A DNA stretch of 64,000 nt. Origin: Diphasiastrum complanatum. Lineage: Eukaryota > Streptophyta > Lycopodiopsida > Lycopodiales > Lycopodiaceae. The notes below the pieces were generated by a model, which saw only the letters and a program-made list of their open reading frames with translations, was not told the origin of the DNA and made no database searches. Numbering within the stretch: the first letter of the stretch is position 1; each line of letters opens with the position of its first letter. This document shows positions 1-11,770 of the stretch, piece by piece. The position numbers and the translations under genes are program-made. The stretch is from NCBI GenBank assembly GCA_029204225.1, contig CM055099.1:66929852-66993851 (forward strand), read 5' to 3'.

Positions 1-1080
1 GCAGTACTCCTTAAATTCAACAGAGATGTACTTTCCACCATTGTTTGACCTTAAGGCCTTGATCATCCTTCCAGTCTCTTTTTCTGCACGCTCCTTGAAG
101 ATTCTGAAGCAATTGAAGGCTTTTGATTTCTTCTTGATAAAATACACCATAGTCCTTCTAGAAAATTCATCAATAAAAGTAATAAAATACTTTGCATCTT
201 TCAGCGCAGGATTCTTCATCGGGCCACAAATGTCTGAATGCACAATGTCTAACAATCCTCTAGTAGTATGTTGATGGCTTGATCTATGGTTTCCTATTCT
301 GTTTACCAACTAGACAGTCTTGACAGACAGGTAGCTCGACTTTATCACTAGAATAGTCTAGATCAAGAACAATAGAATTTCTAGACATTTGTTGTACAAC
401 AACATGATTGAAGTGACCAAGTCTATAATGCCAAAGTAAACTTTTATTTGTTTGAATAGAAGTATTGAGCGCCTGACTAGAGGCAGAAAAGCAATGACTT
501 AATCTATACAAGTATCCATGCCTCTTTTCGAGTGCTAGGATCTTGCCTGTCCTATCAACTACTTTGCACTGATCGCATTCAAATTCTACTTTATGTCCTA
601 GATCCGTGCTTCTGCTTATAGAGAGCGGATTTTTAGATAAATTGGGTACATACAAGACTTTAGAAAGTAGCTTAGATTGATCATTTGCAAAGTTCAATCT
701 TACAGTACCTTCACCTTTAATAGCTTGTGCGCTATTATCGCCAAGGTGAACATATTTATTGGTTCTGTAGGGTGTATAGGACTCAAAACAGCCAATGAGG
801 CTGGTCATATGCTGAATGGCACCGGAATCTAGGAACCAAGAACTGTCGCTGGATGCTCCTTGATGGTTGGTCATGAAGGCATTATGATCCGCTTCTTGAA
901 TAGGATGCAGAGCTTCTATAGCTGCATTGGCCAAGTGATTCGACTATTCCTTGTTGTTGTTCTTAGCTTGCAGTATCTGGCAGTCTTGAATTTTGTGGTT
1001 GTTTTGTTTGTAGTATTGGAAGTATTTTGTCTCTCTGTTTCAGCCTCAACTGAACCTGGGGCCTGGTTAAACATCACATT
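1..1080 (-). pseudogene. Ty1/copia polyprotein fragment A (zinc knuckle, protease, pre-integrase, start of integrase)
   Basis: Read on the minus strand from about 1080 towards 1, this is a copia-type retrotransposon polyprotein cut by the window edge. Around 1030-960 is a decayed CCHC knuckle in which the first Cys residues are lost. The aspartic protease motif follows at about 840-815 (WFLDSGAIQHMT). The GAG-pre-integrase zinc domain is near 440-290, with LWHYRLGHFNH and CQDCLVG. The integrase begins at 280 and runs off the window, with the second catalytic Asp region degraded (IKALRSNNGGKYIS, where an Asp is usual before NGG). Frame shifts and stops separate the parts. It is a remnant; no LTR of its own is visible here. 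Confidence 0.85.
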
Positions 1081-1099
1081 CAAAGTGCCTTCTTTCTAG

Positions 1100-2345
1100 A
1101 CTTGCTGCCCCATCTTCCACAGGCTCGGTTGGTTGCTCAATGTGGAGTTCATGTACTTCACAACAAGGATTAGGAATTCACAAAGTTTGTATCACCTTCA
1201 CTAGCTGGTATGTTGCCTTTATCAAAGTGCACATATGCTTAAAGGATCCCAACATTTGTATCATTTTTGTTGTAATGCATATCCCAAAAACCTGCAGTTC
1301 ACACTTTTTTCATCAAGTTTTTTGCGAAGTTCTTTGGGAATCTAAGAAAAACATACATAGCCAAACACATGAAGGTTAGACACTTTTGGATTGCTTCCCA
1401 TCCATACTTCATAAGGCGTAGAATCTTGAGTTGCCACAATGGTCTCTTTTGCAAATACATAGTTGTAGCAATTGCTTCCTCTCATAAGTACTTGCTCAAG
1501 TGTGCTCCAATAAGCAAGCTTCTTGTAGCTTCACACAGGGTTTAATTCTTTCTTTCAGCAACACCATCTTGCTGAGGCATGTATCTTGTGGTGAACTATC
1601 TTATTCTGCCTTCTTTCAAAAAACTATTGAAGTTTTTGCAGACATATTCACGTCCCCCATCAGTCCGAAGCTTTTGATTTACAGCCAGAAACAAGGCATG
1701 GCTTGGATAATTTGAATGATTTGGAGGAACTCCACCGAATAACAAACTGTATTGAAGGCATGAGATCTGATATTAGCTATCGCAAAAAGCACCTAACACA
1801 TCGCGAAAAAATGGACCTTGAGAAAGCCTGAATTTGATTGTTTGCTTAGTGTGATAAAAAGGAACGAGGGAGGGAGGGTAAGTTAGTTGATATACTTACC
1901 CAACGGTGGGGAAGAAAATAGGGAGTTTGAGTTTTAGCTTGTGCCTTAAAATTCTGAAAGGCTTTAAGTGCTTGATTCTTATTTTGTAATAAGAAAACAC
2001 TTGCTCTTCTACTTTTGTCATCAATGAATGTATGGGTCACAAAGATCTGAATGAACGATATCTAAAAGCTTGCTTTCTCTTGCTCTGACTGTAGTGTAGG
2101 ACCTTGTGGCATGCTTTTCTTTTATGCATGTCTCACATGTCTTTATGTCGCCATTCAAAAACATTGTAGGTAGCCCTTTCACAAGCTACCTTTTCTGCAT
2201 AAGCTCCATAGTCTTTATGCTTACATGGCCCAACCGTTGATGCCATAAGAAGATCTGATTTTTATCAGCAAGAGCTTGTGGAAAGGTTGGTACTTCATCA
2301 TATAGATTCCCAACCCTCCTTTCTTTTGCAGCCATCTCACTGAGT
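1100..2345 (-). pseudogene. Ty1/copia polyprotein fragment B (pre-integrase and integrase)
   Basis: A second, different copia fragment on the same strand. The pre-integrase domain lies at about 2340-2110 (FLWHQRLGHV, then a CETC knuckle). The integrase start is at 2040 (MTHTFIDDKSRRASVF), and the integrase C-terminal part is at about 1420-1200 (STPYEVWMGSNP, LHVFGY, KLDEKS, a form of GYKCWDP). At least one stop and several shifts break it, and the integrase core with the second Asp and the Glu (about 1840-1500) is only partly readable. It ends against fragment A with no LTR between them, so the two were probably brought together by deletion or nested insertion. Confidence 0.8.
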
Positions 2346-3280
2346 ATTTTAACTCCCGATATAAACTACAAGAAGAGTTTAAGAGGTCAACAAATATTGA
2401 ACTAAATAAAACTATTGTCTTCTCTATATCTCAGATTCCAGCTTGAAACTTATGCAAGGACGAAGAAGAAAAAAACACTAGAGGTTGTAAAAGATTGGCA
2501 CATAAAATGGAAAATGAAATTATTGTCTTGTTTCTTTGTAGAAAAGTGTCATCTTGTTAGTGAGATCTGATGGTCAAACCCACCAGTTGGGATGCATATG
2601 CCGAGTATTTATAATTTAAGCAATCATCAGTGTAGATGACATGGATTATTATAAAAATTTCGAAATTGTAAAATATGTAATAAGAGCTTGGACTCTTATA
2701 TCTAGTGTTGAAAGTACAATACTTGGACCTTACATGAGCCTACAAATGACTCCCAAGAGTGATTGATTGATTGATTAATCTATCCAATGTAAAATTAGGT
2801 ACCAAAAACTTGATCTACATTGGCAATTTTGCATTCATCAATCAAGAGCAATCCAATTAATGATAAAAAATGGAGATACCCCACACGTGTGTGGTATGAC
2901 CTCCAATATGGCCTGCTATAAGAGAAAAACATTAATAACACTCATTTTTCATTTAGATCACAAGAACATAATGCACATAGTGAAGGTACTCAAGATTGCC
3001 AAAATTGCTCTAAAAAATTCTAAGGCATTAAGATTGACTATTTTTGCCCTAGTTTGTCAATCTCACCTAACCCTAGAGTTTTGCCAAGTTGGTGGCTAGG
3101 TAGATCAACCACCTCCATGATTCAAGGAATTTGGTCCTATAATCTAGGAATCATGACCAAACAAATCTAACAAACCCTATGAATGAGATCTAACCTATCT
3201 ATAGAATAGACTTCACAAGTGGCAATATGGATTCACACGTGTGGATTCAAAAGTACATCAAAAAATCACATACAACTATT
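2346..3280. other. Non-coding stretch, possibly 3' LTR of copia C
   Basis: No gene seen. It lies just beyond the coding end of copia fragment C, where a 3' LTR would be expected. It shares a loose match (cacacgtgtggattcaaaag near 3235) with sequence near 6132, the other flank of C, but I could not fix LTR ends. Tandem ttga repeats occur near 2761-2778. Confidence 0.35.
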
Positions 3281-6062
3281 TTTCACACTCCTCAAATCTA
3301 GCTTCGGAAACTATGATAGATTTATCAATTTCTCCAAGTGATGATCTTAGTTTAATGAAAGAATTCTTAGTCAAGGATTAAGTACACAAATCAGCTAAGC
3401 AATTCGATGAAGACACATGTTGGAGCTTGATTTCTTTGGCTTGCACCTTCTCCCTGAGCAATCTCAATATGTTTCCTCCTTGCATGGAATGTGGGATTGG
3501 TAGCAAGTGATTGGGCTAATTGGCTATCACAATAGATCCAAGGTACCTCCTCGGCCTCCATAACTTGACATCCAACCAATAGCCTTTTGAGCCATAAGAC
3601 CTCCTTGCATGTTGATGTCAAGGCCTTATACTCGAATTTGGTTGAAGACAATGAAATAGTATCTTGCTTGTTAGAAAGCCATGATACTAATCCATCACAA
3701 AGGAATGTAGCAAATGCACTTGTAGATTTTCAATCCACTTTGTCACCTGCAAAATCCGAGTCACTATAGGCTCTTAAGCCAAGATTAGTCCCTTTGTAGA
3801 GTATGCTGAAATTCCTAGTTCATGACATGTATCTTAGGGCTCTTTTGGCCATCTTCCAAGGTGACACAAGAGGAGTTTGCATATATTGGCTTAACTTTCT
3901 AGTACTATAACTAAGATCAGGCTAATTATAGTTAAATAAATTAAGCAGCCTATAAGCCTTTTATAGATAGTGATGTCCTCAAAGGATGCTTTATCACCAC
4001 TTATAGATGCTTTTACAATTTTCTCCGTTGGAGTCTCAATGCCTTTACAATTCTTTATTCCAAATCTATCTAGGATGGATGTAGCATATTTAGATTGACA
4101 TATGAAGCTAAGAACCAATCTTCTTATGACTTCTAGATTGAAGTGCAATAATCCGAGATCAACCACCTTGAACTCTTTGGTTAGAGCAATCTTAACATCT
4201 CTTATTCCATCTAGATCATTTCCACTTAAGATTATGTCATCAACATACAATACAAGTACAATAATCTTTCCATCATTAAACCTCATATACAATGATGGAT
4301 CATATGAACTCAATACAAAAATAATGGGAATAAGAAAAGAGTTAAGCCTAGACTATCAAGCTTGAGATGCTTGCTTGAGTCCATAAAGACTCTTTTTCAA
4401 GAAACACACTTTTCCTTAGAGCCCCTCCTTGATGAAGCCCTCGAGTTGCCTCATGTAGTTCTCTTCCTCCAAGTAGCCATTGAGGAAGGCATTTGTAACG
4501 TCAAGTTGAAATAGTTTCCAATGGAAAGTAGTAGCAAGGCTAATGATAAATCTTATTGTAACTAGCTTAGCCACAAGATCAAAAGTTTTATCATAATCAA
4601 TGCCTTCAGTTTGCAAAAAACCTTTTGCTACAAGACTTTCTTTATACTTATTTATTGATCCATCTTGGTTATACTTCAATCTATACACCCACTTGCAATC
4701 AGGTGGTTTCTTCCCTTGAGGAAGATCAACAAGTTCCCAAGTATGATTCTCCATGAGAGCATCATACTCTACTTGCATAGCATCCATCCAACTTCTTGAT
4801 TTACAAGCATCTTCATGGCAAGTTGGTTCATCAAGAATTGAAGTACGAAAAGTATAGGAAGTCAAAGATGAAGTGCCTTCCCTTTAATCGATTACATTTG
4901 CCAATGTAAGTGAGCCTCGACTCTTAATCGAGTGGATCTTCTTGGAGTCGTTGGACCTTCGGATGTATCTTCAAGCTCTTGATCACTTTGAAGCTCCTCC
5001 TCCATCCTAGCATACTCACTATTACTTTGTTAGTGATGGAATTGAAGACTCTAGATCCTTTGTTATTTTCATTATAATCCACAAATATAACTTTGATAGT
5101 AGTATCCAGAAATTGTTGAACATAGCAAGTAGATCCAAAGATTTTTACATCTTTGAGATTCAGGCTCTCACCATATAGAGCCTCGAATGGTGTGATTCCT
5201 CCAATGGCTTGGTTGGGCAATCTATTGCACAAAAAGTGAGCACAAGTAATTGTCTCACCCGAAAATGGTTTTGGTAGAGAATCATCTAGCGCTTTAGCAC
5301 ACTCAGATAGAGATTTATTCTTTCTCTCGGCCACTCCATTTTTTTGAGGGGTATAAGGACAAGTTAACTCCCTCTTAATGTCATTAACATTACAATACTC
5401 TATCATTTTGTTGGAGATATACTCTCCTCCATTATTATATCTTAATACCTTAATCTTGGTATCAAGCTGATTTTCACCTAAAGTTTTGAATTTTACAAAT
5501 GAATCAAAGACCAAACTTTTTGAAGGCAAAAGAAAAATCCAAGCATATCTGGAATGATTATCTGTAACTGATACATATAATACTTTGCACCTCCATTGGA
5601 TGCTTGTGAGAAACTATGCACATCCAAATGTTTGACTTCAAGAGAAGTGTTTGCTCTTGTGATAGATCTTGAGAAAGGAAGCTTATGAGCCTTTGAGGCT
5701 ACAAGCCTCACAAAGCTTACCACACCTTGACAATTCCTTGGGGAAGTCGAGTGATAGCTCCTTTGCACACATTGATTCTATTGTCTTGAAGTTGGGGTGG
5801 CCAAACCTTTTGTGCCATAGGTCCACCTGGGTGATCACCTTGTTTGCCAAGTTTACACCCTCCATTGCCACATCACCATCTAATTTAAAAAATCTACCTT
5901 GTTTAAATCCTTTAGCTATGCAATAATCATTCTTAAAGATGGAATAAACTCCATTGCTTAAATTTTACAGAAGGCCATTATCCATCAATTGGCCAACACT
6001 CAAAAAGTTTTTAGTGATTGATGGTACATAAAGTGTGATCAAATTAGATCCAAAACACACTT
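3281..6062 (-). pseudogene. Ty1/copia polyprotein C (protease tail, pre-integrase, integrase, RT, RNase H)
   Basis: Decayed copia polyprotein in the usual order on the minus strand. The protease/pre-integrase linker is at about 6060-5980 (LYVPSITKNFLSVGQL). The pre-integrase domain is at 5871-5690 (LWHKRFGHPNF, CEAC). The integrase core is at 5529-4930 with YNNGGEYIS, a PYTPQKNGVAERKNKS block carrying the catalytic Glu, and the C-terminal FGSTCYV region. Reverse transcriptase spans 4865-3950, with WVYRLKYNQDGS, FQLDVTNAFLNG and the catalytic LYVDDIILSG. RNase H spans about 3890-3400, ending in a decayed ADLCT block near 3380-3290. Stops and frame shifts split it into at least six pieces and gag is absent. 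Clearly a dead copy. Confidence 0.88.
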
Positions 6063-6560
6063 AATGGATCAATAATCACTAAGATCTAATATATTATTGT
6101 CTCTATCCATACAACATTAACAACACATTGTCCTTCACACATGTGGATTCAAGTACTACAAGAACAATCACATTCTACCTTTAGAACTCAAGATATCATG
6201 AGAAATATGAAAGAGATGGACATAGAATCAAAAGAGGAAAGCTCTTCATACAAAATGAAAACATGAAGACCAGTTCTCCATACTGGTATGGCTATTTATA
6301 GCATCCAAAATTTCACTTGGCCACTTGCCCTAAAATAGCCCTAAAATAGCAACTTCTAGGTTATTCACAAAAAACCTAGTTTTAAGTGACTAAATGCAAT
6401 GTATCTATATCCACCAATGAGAGTAGGTCTAAATCCAACTTTATCTACTTCACTACTTGCCAAAAAAGTAAAAAAACTATTCTAGGCCTTATTGGCATTA
6501 AAAAATCTATCTCTAAATTGAAATCTCAAGCTGGCCTCAAAATTGCCAATTTAACTCAAC
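6063..6560. other. Non-coding stretch between copia fragments, LTR-like
   Basis: No gene seen. AT-rich DNA lying beyond the 3' coding end of the next copia fragment, where that fragment's 3' LTR would be. The cacatgtggattcaagtac block near 6138 resembles one near 3235. Ends not determinable by eye. Confidence 0.3.
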
Positions 6561-7930
6561 CTAACTAGTTGATTTTTTCGCACTCCCTCTTCAACTAGTT
6601 TTAGCATAGATTTTGATAGTACTCCAAGATGAGTTCTATTCTTCATAAACAAGTTTTTTCCCAATGCTTTGGTGAAGACATCAGCCACACACTCCCTTTA
6701 TGAGACATGTTGAAGCTCCACGTCCTTTGCCATGACTTATTCTCTCACAAAATGATAAGCCACCTCAATATGTTTGCTCCTTGCATGAAAAACAGGACTG
6801 CTTTCCAAAGTTTAAGCTAAAAGGTTATCACAAAATATTATTGGAAATTTTTAACAGCAAGTTAATATCCATTACCATCCTTTTGATTTATAGCATCTCC
6901 TGGGTGCTTGAAGTTAAGGCTTTGTACTCGACCTCACTTGAGGATAAAGAGATTGTTGCTTGTTTCTTCGACATCCATGAGATAGCTTCATCACCTGTAA
7001 AAATAGCATGTGAACTTATGGATTTCCTATCCGTTTGATCTCTAGCAAAGTTCGAATCTAAAAATCCAAACAAGTTAGGAGATGATCCCCTATAAACAAT
7101 GCCAAAGTCTCTAGAACCCGAGATGTACCTCAATACTCTCTTGCCTAGCTTCCAATGCTTCACAATAGGATCATGCATGAATTGAATTAATCTACCAACA
7201 CAATAGCTTAGGTCAGGTCTTGTGTGTTAGATATATGAGTGAACCAACTAGCTTCCTATAGAGAGTAATTGTTATGTCCATGACCAAGAGATAGGATTCA
7301 GTATACTCCTAGTCTTTTTAGATGAATCTATGATAGGGGAGTCAAGACCTTGCATGTCTATGTGCACAGGTGGTTCTAGGCTCTATATAAGGAGGCCAAA
7401 CTTGCCCTACTACTCATATTTGTGGTTGATTCATTGCCAGACTCTCAATCTAGTTTCATGCTTCCTAATTCTTGGCTTGGGGGTGAAGCTTCTAGAGTTG
7501 ATTGGTTGCTTCTACTTGGTTGGGTGGTTTCTATATAGCGTGTTTTCCATTGTGTTTGTCTTGTAAGCAGGATCTTGAGGAGTTTTCTCTTATAGTAATG
7601 TCCTCGAAGGATCTTTCATTACCTCTTATAGTGAGTTTTACATTTGATTCCATAAGTGTATTAATAGATTTAACATCATCCATATGAGATCTTTTAATAA
7701 TAGAGTTATCATACTTCTCTGAAAAAATAAAAGTAGTTCGAGAAGTTCTAAACACTTTTATTCCCAAGATATAGTAAAAATGACCAAGATCATGTGACTC
7801 AAATTCCTCCTTGAGTGCTATCTTGATGTCATCTACATCTTCTTTGTTGCCTGCATCCACATAGACTCAGAAGGATAGTAACATCATTTTCAACAAATCT
7901 AAAATAAAGTGAATGATCATACTCACTCAT
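6561..7930 (-). pseudogene. Ty1/copia RT/RNase H fragment D1 with an internal insertion
   Basis: C-terminal half of a copia polyprotein, related to fragment C (both carry a SFEDITI block). The RT tail is at about 7925-7590, starting in YDHSLYFRF and running through the DDIKIALKEEF helix and DLGHFYYILGIKVF. RNase H is at 7230-6570, with VYRGSSPNLFGFLDSNFA, SWMSKKQATISLSSSEVEY, and a decayed FHARSKHIEV to ADVFTKALGKN tail. The RT is interrupted at 7281-7600 by about 320 bp of foreign DNA. Other frame shifts are present. Adjoining fragment D2 at about 7927 may be the same element with a deletion, or a separate one. Confidence 0.8.
7281..7600. mobile_element. ~320-bp insertion inside copia RT
   Basis: The RT reading frame stops matching at about 7281 and resumes at about 7600. 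The flanks repeat a short word (ttatgtcc on the left, taatgtcc on the right), which could be an imperfect target-site duplication. Inside is a TATA-like ctatataagg at about 7381 and a plus-strand open frame of 78 codons with no recognised domain. Identity unknown: a solo LTR or other non-autonomous element is possible. Confidence 0.4.
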
Positions 7931-10325
7931 AATGAAATTTTGAGAAAGTAGAAAAGTGACAAACTCTTTTGGAGAAAACACACATGATTAGGCTTGCCAT
8001 GAGAAATGTAGCCCTCGGGTTGCTCCATGTAAACCTCCTCTTTCGGTATGTAGACTCGATAATATAAAGAATGTAACTCGAATCCTACCAGAAAACCTTG
8101 TTCTGTCTTTCCCTCAAGTTTCTGTCTCAATTTGTCTGGTATGTGCATATAAACTGCACATCCAAATGTCCGAACATGAGCCAGATTTGGCTTCGACTTC
8201 CACCATATTTTGTGAGGAGTTTTATCCAGTATTCTAGGTTTCAAAATTCGATTCTATAGACACTTCGACGTAGCCAATGCTTCCGCCCACAACTGCTTTG
8301 GTGCTTTTGCATGAGCCATCATACATTTGGCAACTTCCATTAGTGTACGATTTCTTCGTTCAACAATTCCATTGTGCTGAGGTGTGTATGATGCAATTTT
8401 CATATGCATAATACCTCGATCAATGCAGAAAGTTTTAAATTTGTTGAGAATGTACTCACTTCCACGATCTGTGCGAATTTGCTTCAACTTGTGATCTGTC
8501 TGTCTCTCATCCCAGTTCGCATACTCACAACAAATTTTTTGAAAGCTTCTAATTTTGTACAAATAAAATATACTACAACAAACTTGCTGAAGTCATCAAT
8601 AAACATTATGAAGTATTTTGCATCACCTAAATACAATACTCTGAATGGTCCACAAATATCCGAATGTACAAATTCCAATACCTTGGTTGCTTTATAAACA
8701 TCCTTATTGAAAGGTGTTCGAGTCATTTTGCCTTTAAGACAAGATCATAGGTAGTTCAAATATCTTGACTCTTGATTTCGACTCCTTCAATTCTCTGACT
8801 CTTATTGGCTTGGTACAAGGCTTCCATGTTCATGTGACATAACCTCTTGTACCACTGAATATCTGTCGATTCTTGATTTTGATTTGCTTGCTCGACTCTA
8901 GTTCAAATGCTCAAGTGATACAAATTACCATCTTTGTTACCTAACTAGGTTATCAAAATCTTCATCGAACAATTTACAAGAGTCCCTTGTGAAGGTTACT
9001 GACATTCCTGTGTCGACTATCTTTGCTATGGATAGAAGATTTTTATCGAGAGTAGGAACAAAGAGAACTTCGTCTAGTTTCTTGTCACCTTGATTCGTGT
9101 CTAACCACAGTACACCAATTCCATCAACTTCATGCTTAGAACCATCTCCAAATATAATGAATCTCGAAGAATTCGTCTTCTTATAGTCAGATAAAATTTG
9201 TTTCGAGGAAACAAAATGTGAGGTGGCTCCCGAATCAAGTACTACTTCTCGAATTTTTGAATTCGATGAACAACATAGATCAGCACAAACATATGCTGCT
9301 GAGTTTCTTGTTGTCCTCTCTTCTGCTGCTCTGGAGCATTCTGCTTTGTCTTCGACAAAATTTGAATCTGAAGTTCACTTTGATTCTACTCCTTGTTCCT
9401 GGGGTTTTGATAACAGCCTACTACTGCATGATCCCATTTATGACAATGAATACAATCAATCTTTGGATTCAACCAACACTAGTCTTCTGTATGACCTGAT
9501 CTTTTGCATCTGTTTCAAATCTTCCTATCACCAAAATCTTTCTGTTGTTTTTCTAATTGTCGATCATTTGTTTTGGATTCGTCTAAACGATTTCCATTCT
9601 TCTTAGACGACTCTCTCTTAGACTTAAACTTCTTCGAAGATTTATTCTTTTGAGTAAATAGAACTTTTTCTGAATCACCATTATCGTCATAGCATTCGGA
9701 GCTTCTACTTCCTCTTTGACTCCATCTATTGCCTTTTGAAATGTCATAGACGAATCTTTCACCAGTAAAGTTCGAGTTGTGTGGAATGACCTGGGTAGGG
9801 CTCGAAGAAAATAGCTAGGCTATTTTTCCTTTGAGATTGCATTTTTGATGTCGAAATTCTGCAAAGAAATAAACAGATTCTTTATCTTTCATACGAAAGT
9901 GGTCAGATCTTTGTCGTCCCATTGTACGTAAGTCAATTGGTCCTCCAAGGACATGATTTGATTTCGTGATCGAGTCTCATTCTTGGTTTGCAATTCTTCC
10001 CACAATTCTTTTGCGTTCGAAGTTGATGAAAGATCTAGTATTATGCTGTCATTAACTGAAGATGCAATAATTGCTATAGCTTTGTCATTTCTCTCTCTCC
10101 ATTCATGAAGTCCTTTTTCAGGAGTAATTGGCTTCTCTTCTGTTGAATCTACCCATTGCCAAAGACCTTCGCCCTTCAGTATGAGTGAAGTCTTTAACTT
10201 CCAGACTAAATAATTTGAACCTTCTCTGTATCCAAGATCGTATTGATCTTAGATTGAATATTGCTGATCGAAGACATTTTCTATTCTTTCGAATTAGCTC
10301 CAGATACGACTGTTGATGGATGTGT
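7927..10325 (-). pseudogene. Ty1/copia polyprotein D2 (gag, protease, integrase, joined to a piece of RT)
   Basis: Minus-strand copia element with a recognisable gag start (MSSISNIQSKI, ATG at 10277-10275), 49 bp inside the primer-binding site. Gag fills about 10277-9500 and ends in a good CCHC knuckle at about 9450 (CIHCHKWDHAVVGC). The protease is at about 9230-9200 (DSGATSHFVSS). The pre-integrase domain is near 8850. The integrase core covers 8726-8260 with FVHSDICGP, IRTDRGSEYI and PQHNGIVERRNRT, so all three catalytic acidic residues are visible in separate frames. Its C-terminal part (FGCAVYMHIPDKLR) then jumps straight into RT sequence (YMEQPEGY), which shows an internal deletion removing the RT N-terminus. 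Several frame shifts and stops; not functional. Confidence 0.85.
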
Positions 10326-10337
10326 CAGCTCTGATAC
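10326..10337 (-). other. Primer-binding site (initiator Met-tRNA type) of copia D2
   Basis: The plus strand reads gctctgatacca; on the minus strand this is TGGTATCAGAGC, the standard complement of the 3' end of initiator Met tRNA used by plant copia elements. It sits between the gag start and the LTR edge. Confidence 0.85.
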
Positions 10338-10338
10338 C

Positions 10339-10960
10339 ACTGTAGGTAAAATACTAGGAATTCTCCTTCAGAGAACACAATGAAAGTCTGAATAAATCAA
10401 ACTAATATCAGTGTCTTCAATCGTGTCTGATTATGCTTTATGTACTAATAGAGCAGTTTCTACTTTGATTGAATAAAACATGCGGATTTAGGAGATATAT
10501 GAGTGAGTGTGAGAGACAATTTTGGATAATCAGAAGGACTGGAAAAAAATCATTTGTTGCAAACTTTGATCAATCGAATTTTTATAATTCTGATTTTGAT
10601 TCTTCTATATACATCTCTTGTTGCCTTGTGCATACAATGAGTAAGTGTACATGTACTTATATTGTCACATGATGGGTCTTTGGCCCTTCTTCCTTCTATA
10701 ACTGTCAATCTAACCATTAAGACAATTGATATACAATGACATTTTGTTTCCAAACAATTTATCTTTCGAGACAATTTATCTTTTGAGACAATTTATCTTT
10801 CAAGTTCGAGTTCAAGAATAAAAATGTTTCGAGTTCAAACAAGAATAAAAGTGTTTTGAGTTTGAACAAGAATAAAACTGTTTCGAGTTCGAACAAGAAT
10901 AAAAATGTTTCGAATTCAGTTTCTCAACCTTTGTCGATTAGACTGTGCACTTTGTTGGTA
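10339..10960 (-). repeat. 5' LTR of copia D2 (outer end approximate)
   Basis: Begins with tgtagg one base past the primer-binding site, as an LTR should. The outer end near 10950-10960 is a guess because I found no matching second LTR. It contains two internal short tandem arrays (see 10757-10915). Confidence 0.55.
10757..10915. repeat. Two short tandem arrays inside an LTR
   Basis: First array: about three copies of an ~18-bp unit containing acaatttatctttcgag (10757-10800). Second: four imperfect ~28-bp copies containing aagaataaaaatgtttcgag (10813-10915). Both seen directly. Confidence 0.8.
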
Positions 10961-10984
10961 GAATCGAGATTTGTCTATTGACAT

Positions 10985-11230
10985 GTTCTATAGTTGAGAT
11001 GACAGCTTATCAGAGACAGACATAGTAGATGCTTTCAAGCATTGATTCTTTCTTTTTAAACCGATTGTTAGAACAAGCTCATAGTTGTTATAGATTGTAG
11101 TTATCCTTGTGAGCATGGGGTTTCACCCGCTATTGATTTGTGCTCACTAGCATCATCTGACTTGTATTTCTATACATTCAATCTGAATACATAATTGTCT
11201 AGTTTTGCATTCAGATTTTGTCATTGTTGC
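10985..11230 (+). repeat. LTR remnant of the copia L family
   Basis: The stretch around 11125-11200 (cgctattgatttgtgctcac, then agcatcatctgac) matches the LTR copy at 57386-57420 (cgctattgttttgtgctcat) in the same orientation. Diverged and truncated. Confidence 0.5.
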
Positions 11231-11399
11231 ATGCTTTCCACTTTTTGTCTATTTTTGCATTCATATTTTGTCAGTGTTGCATGCTTTTTAGATTTGTTGG
11301 GTTGAAATATACTAGAGCCAAGCACATTTGAAAACTTGGCTTAAGTTAGATAAAATATTCAAATGCAACAAATCTAAAAATTTACCACTTGGTCTTCCA

Positions 11400-11770
11400 C
11401 CAAACAAGGAGGTGGTGCATGAAATCGTTTTGGTTGAGGTTATTTTCTGGTATGGAAAAACATCACATTATTCAGAATGGGATTGAGTATCATGAATTGA
11501 ATAAGGCAATCATAAAAAAAAAAGGGTTTCCAATTCCTACTGTGAATGACTTGTTCAATGAACTACGTGGAGCTAGATTCCTTTTCAAACTTCATCTTAG
11601 AAAAAGATACCATGGAATTGGAGTAGAGCAAGGTGATGAATTTTTATGAGTTCAAAATAATCCCCTTTAGTTTAAGCAATGTCCCAACCACTTTTCAATT
11701 TTGAATAAATAACATAATCAATAACTTTCTATTGAAATTAAATTCGGTGTTTCTACCAAAAGAAAATTGT
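11400..11770 (+). pseudogene. Ty3/gypsy reverse transcriptase fragment
   Basis: Plus-strand remnant of a gypsy-type reverse transcriptase. Visible blocks are YHELNKAIIKKKGFPIP (the usual YRxLNKxTxKNxYPxP region), then LFNELRGARFLFKLHL (usual GAxxFSKLDL, with the catalytic Asp replaced by His). After a frame shift comes IIPFSLSNVPTTFQF (usual PFGLxNAPATFQ) near 11655-11695. The catalytic YxDD block is not readable. This is the only gypsy pol trace seen in the window and it is badly decayed. Confidence 0.75.

Noticed and set aside
10550-10774. Open frames inside the D2 LTR
   Set aside because: They overlap LTR non-coding sequence and have no domain.
6063-10960. 6063-6560 and 10339-10960 as the LTR pair of a single copia element spanning D1 and D2
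   Set aside because: The expected tgtaggtaaaatac start is absent from the left region and no alignment between the two could be found.
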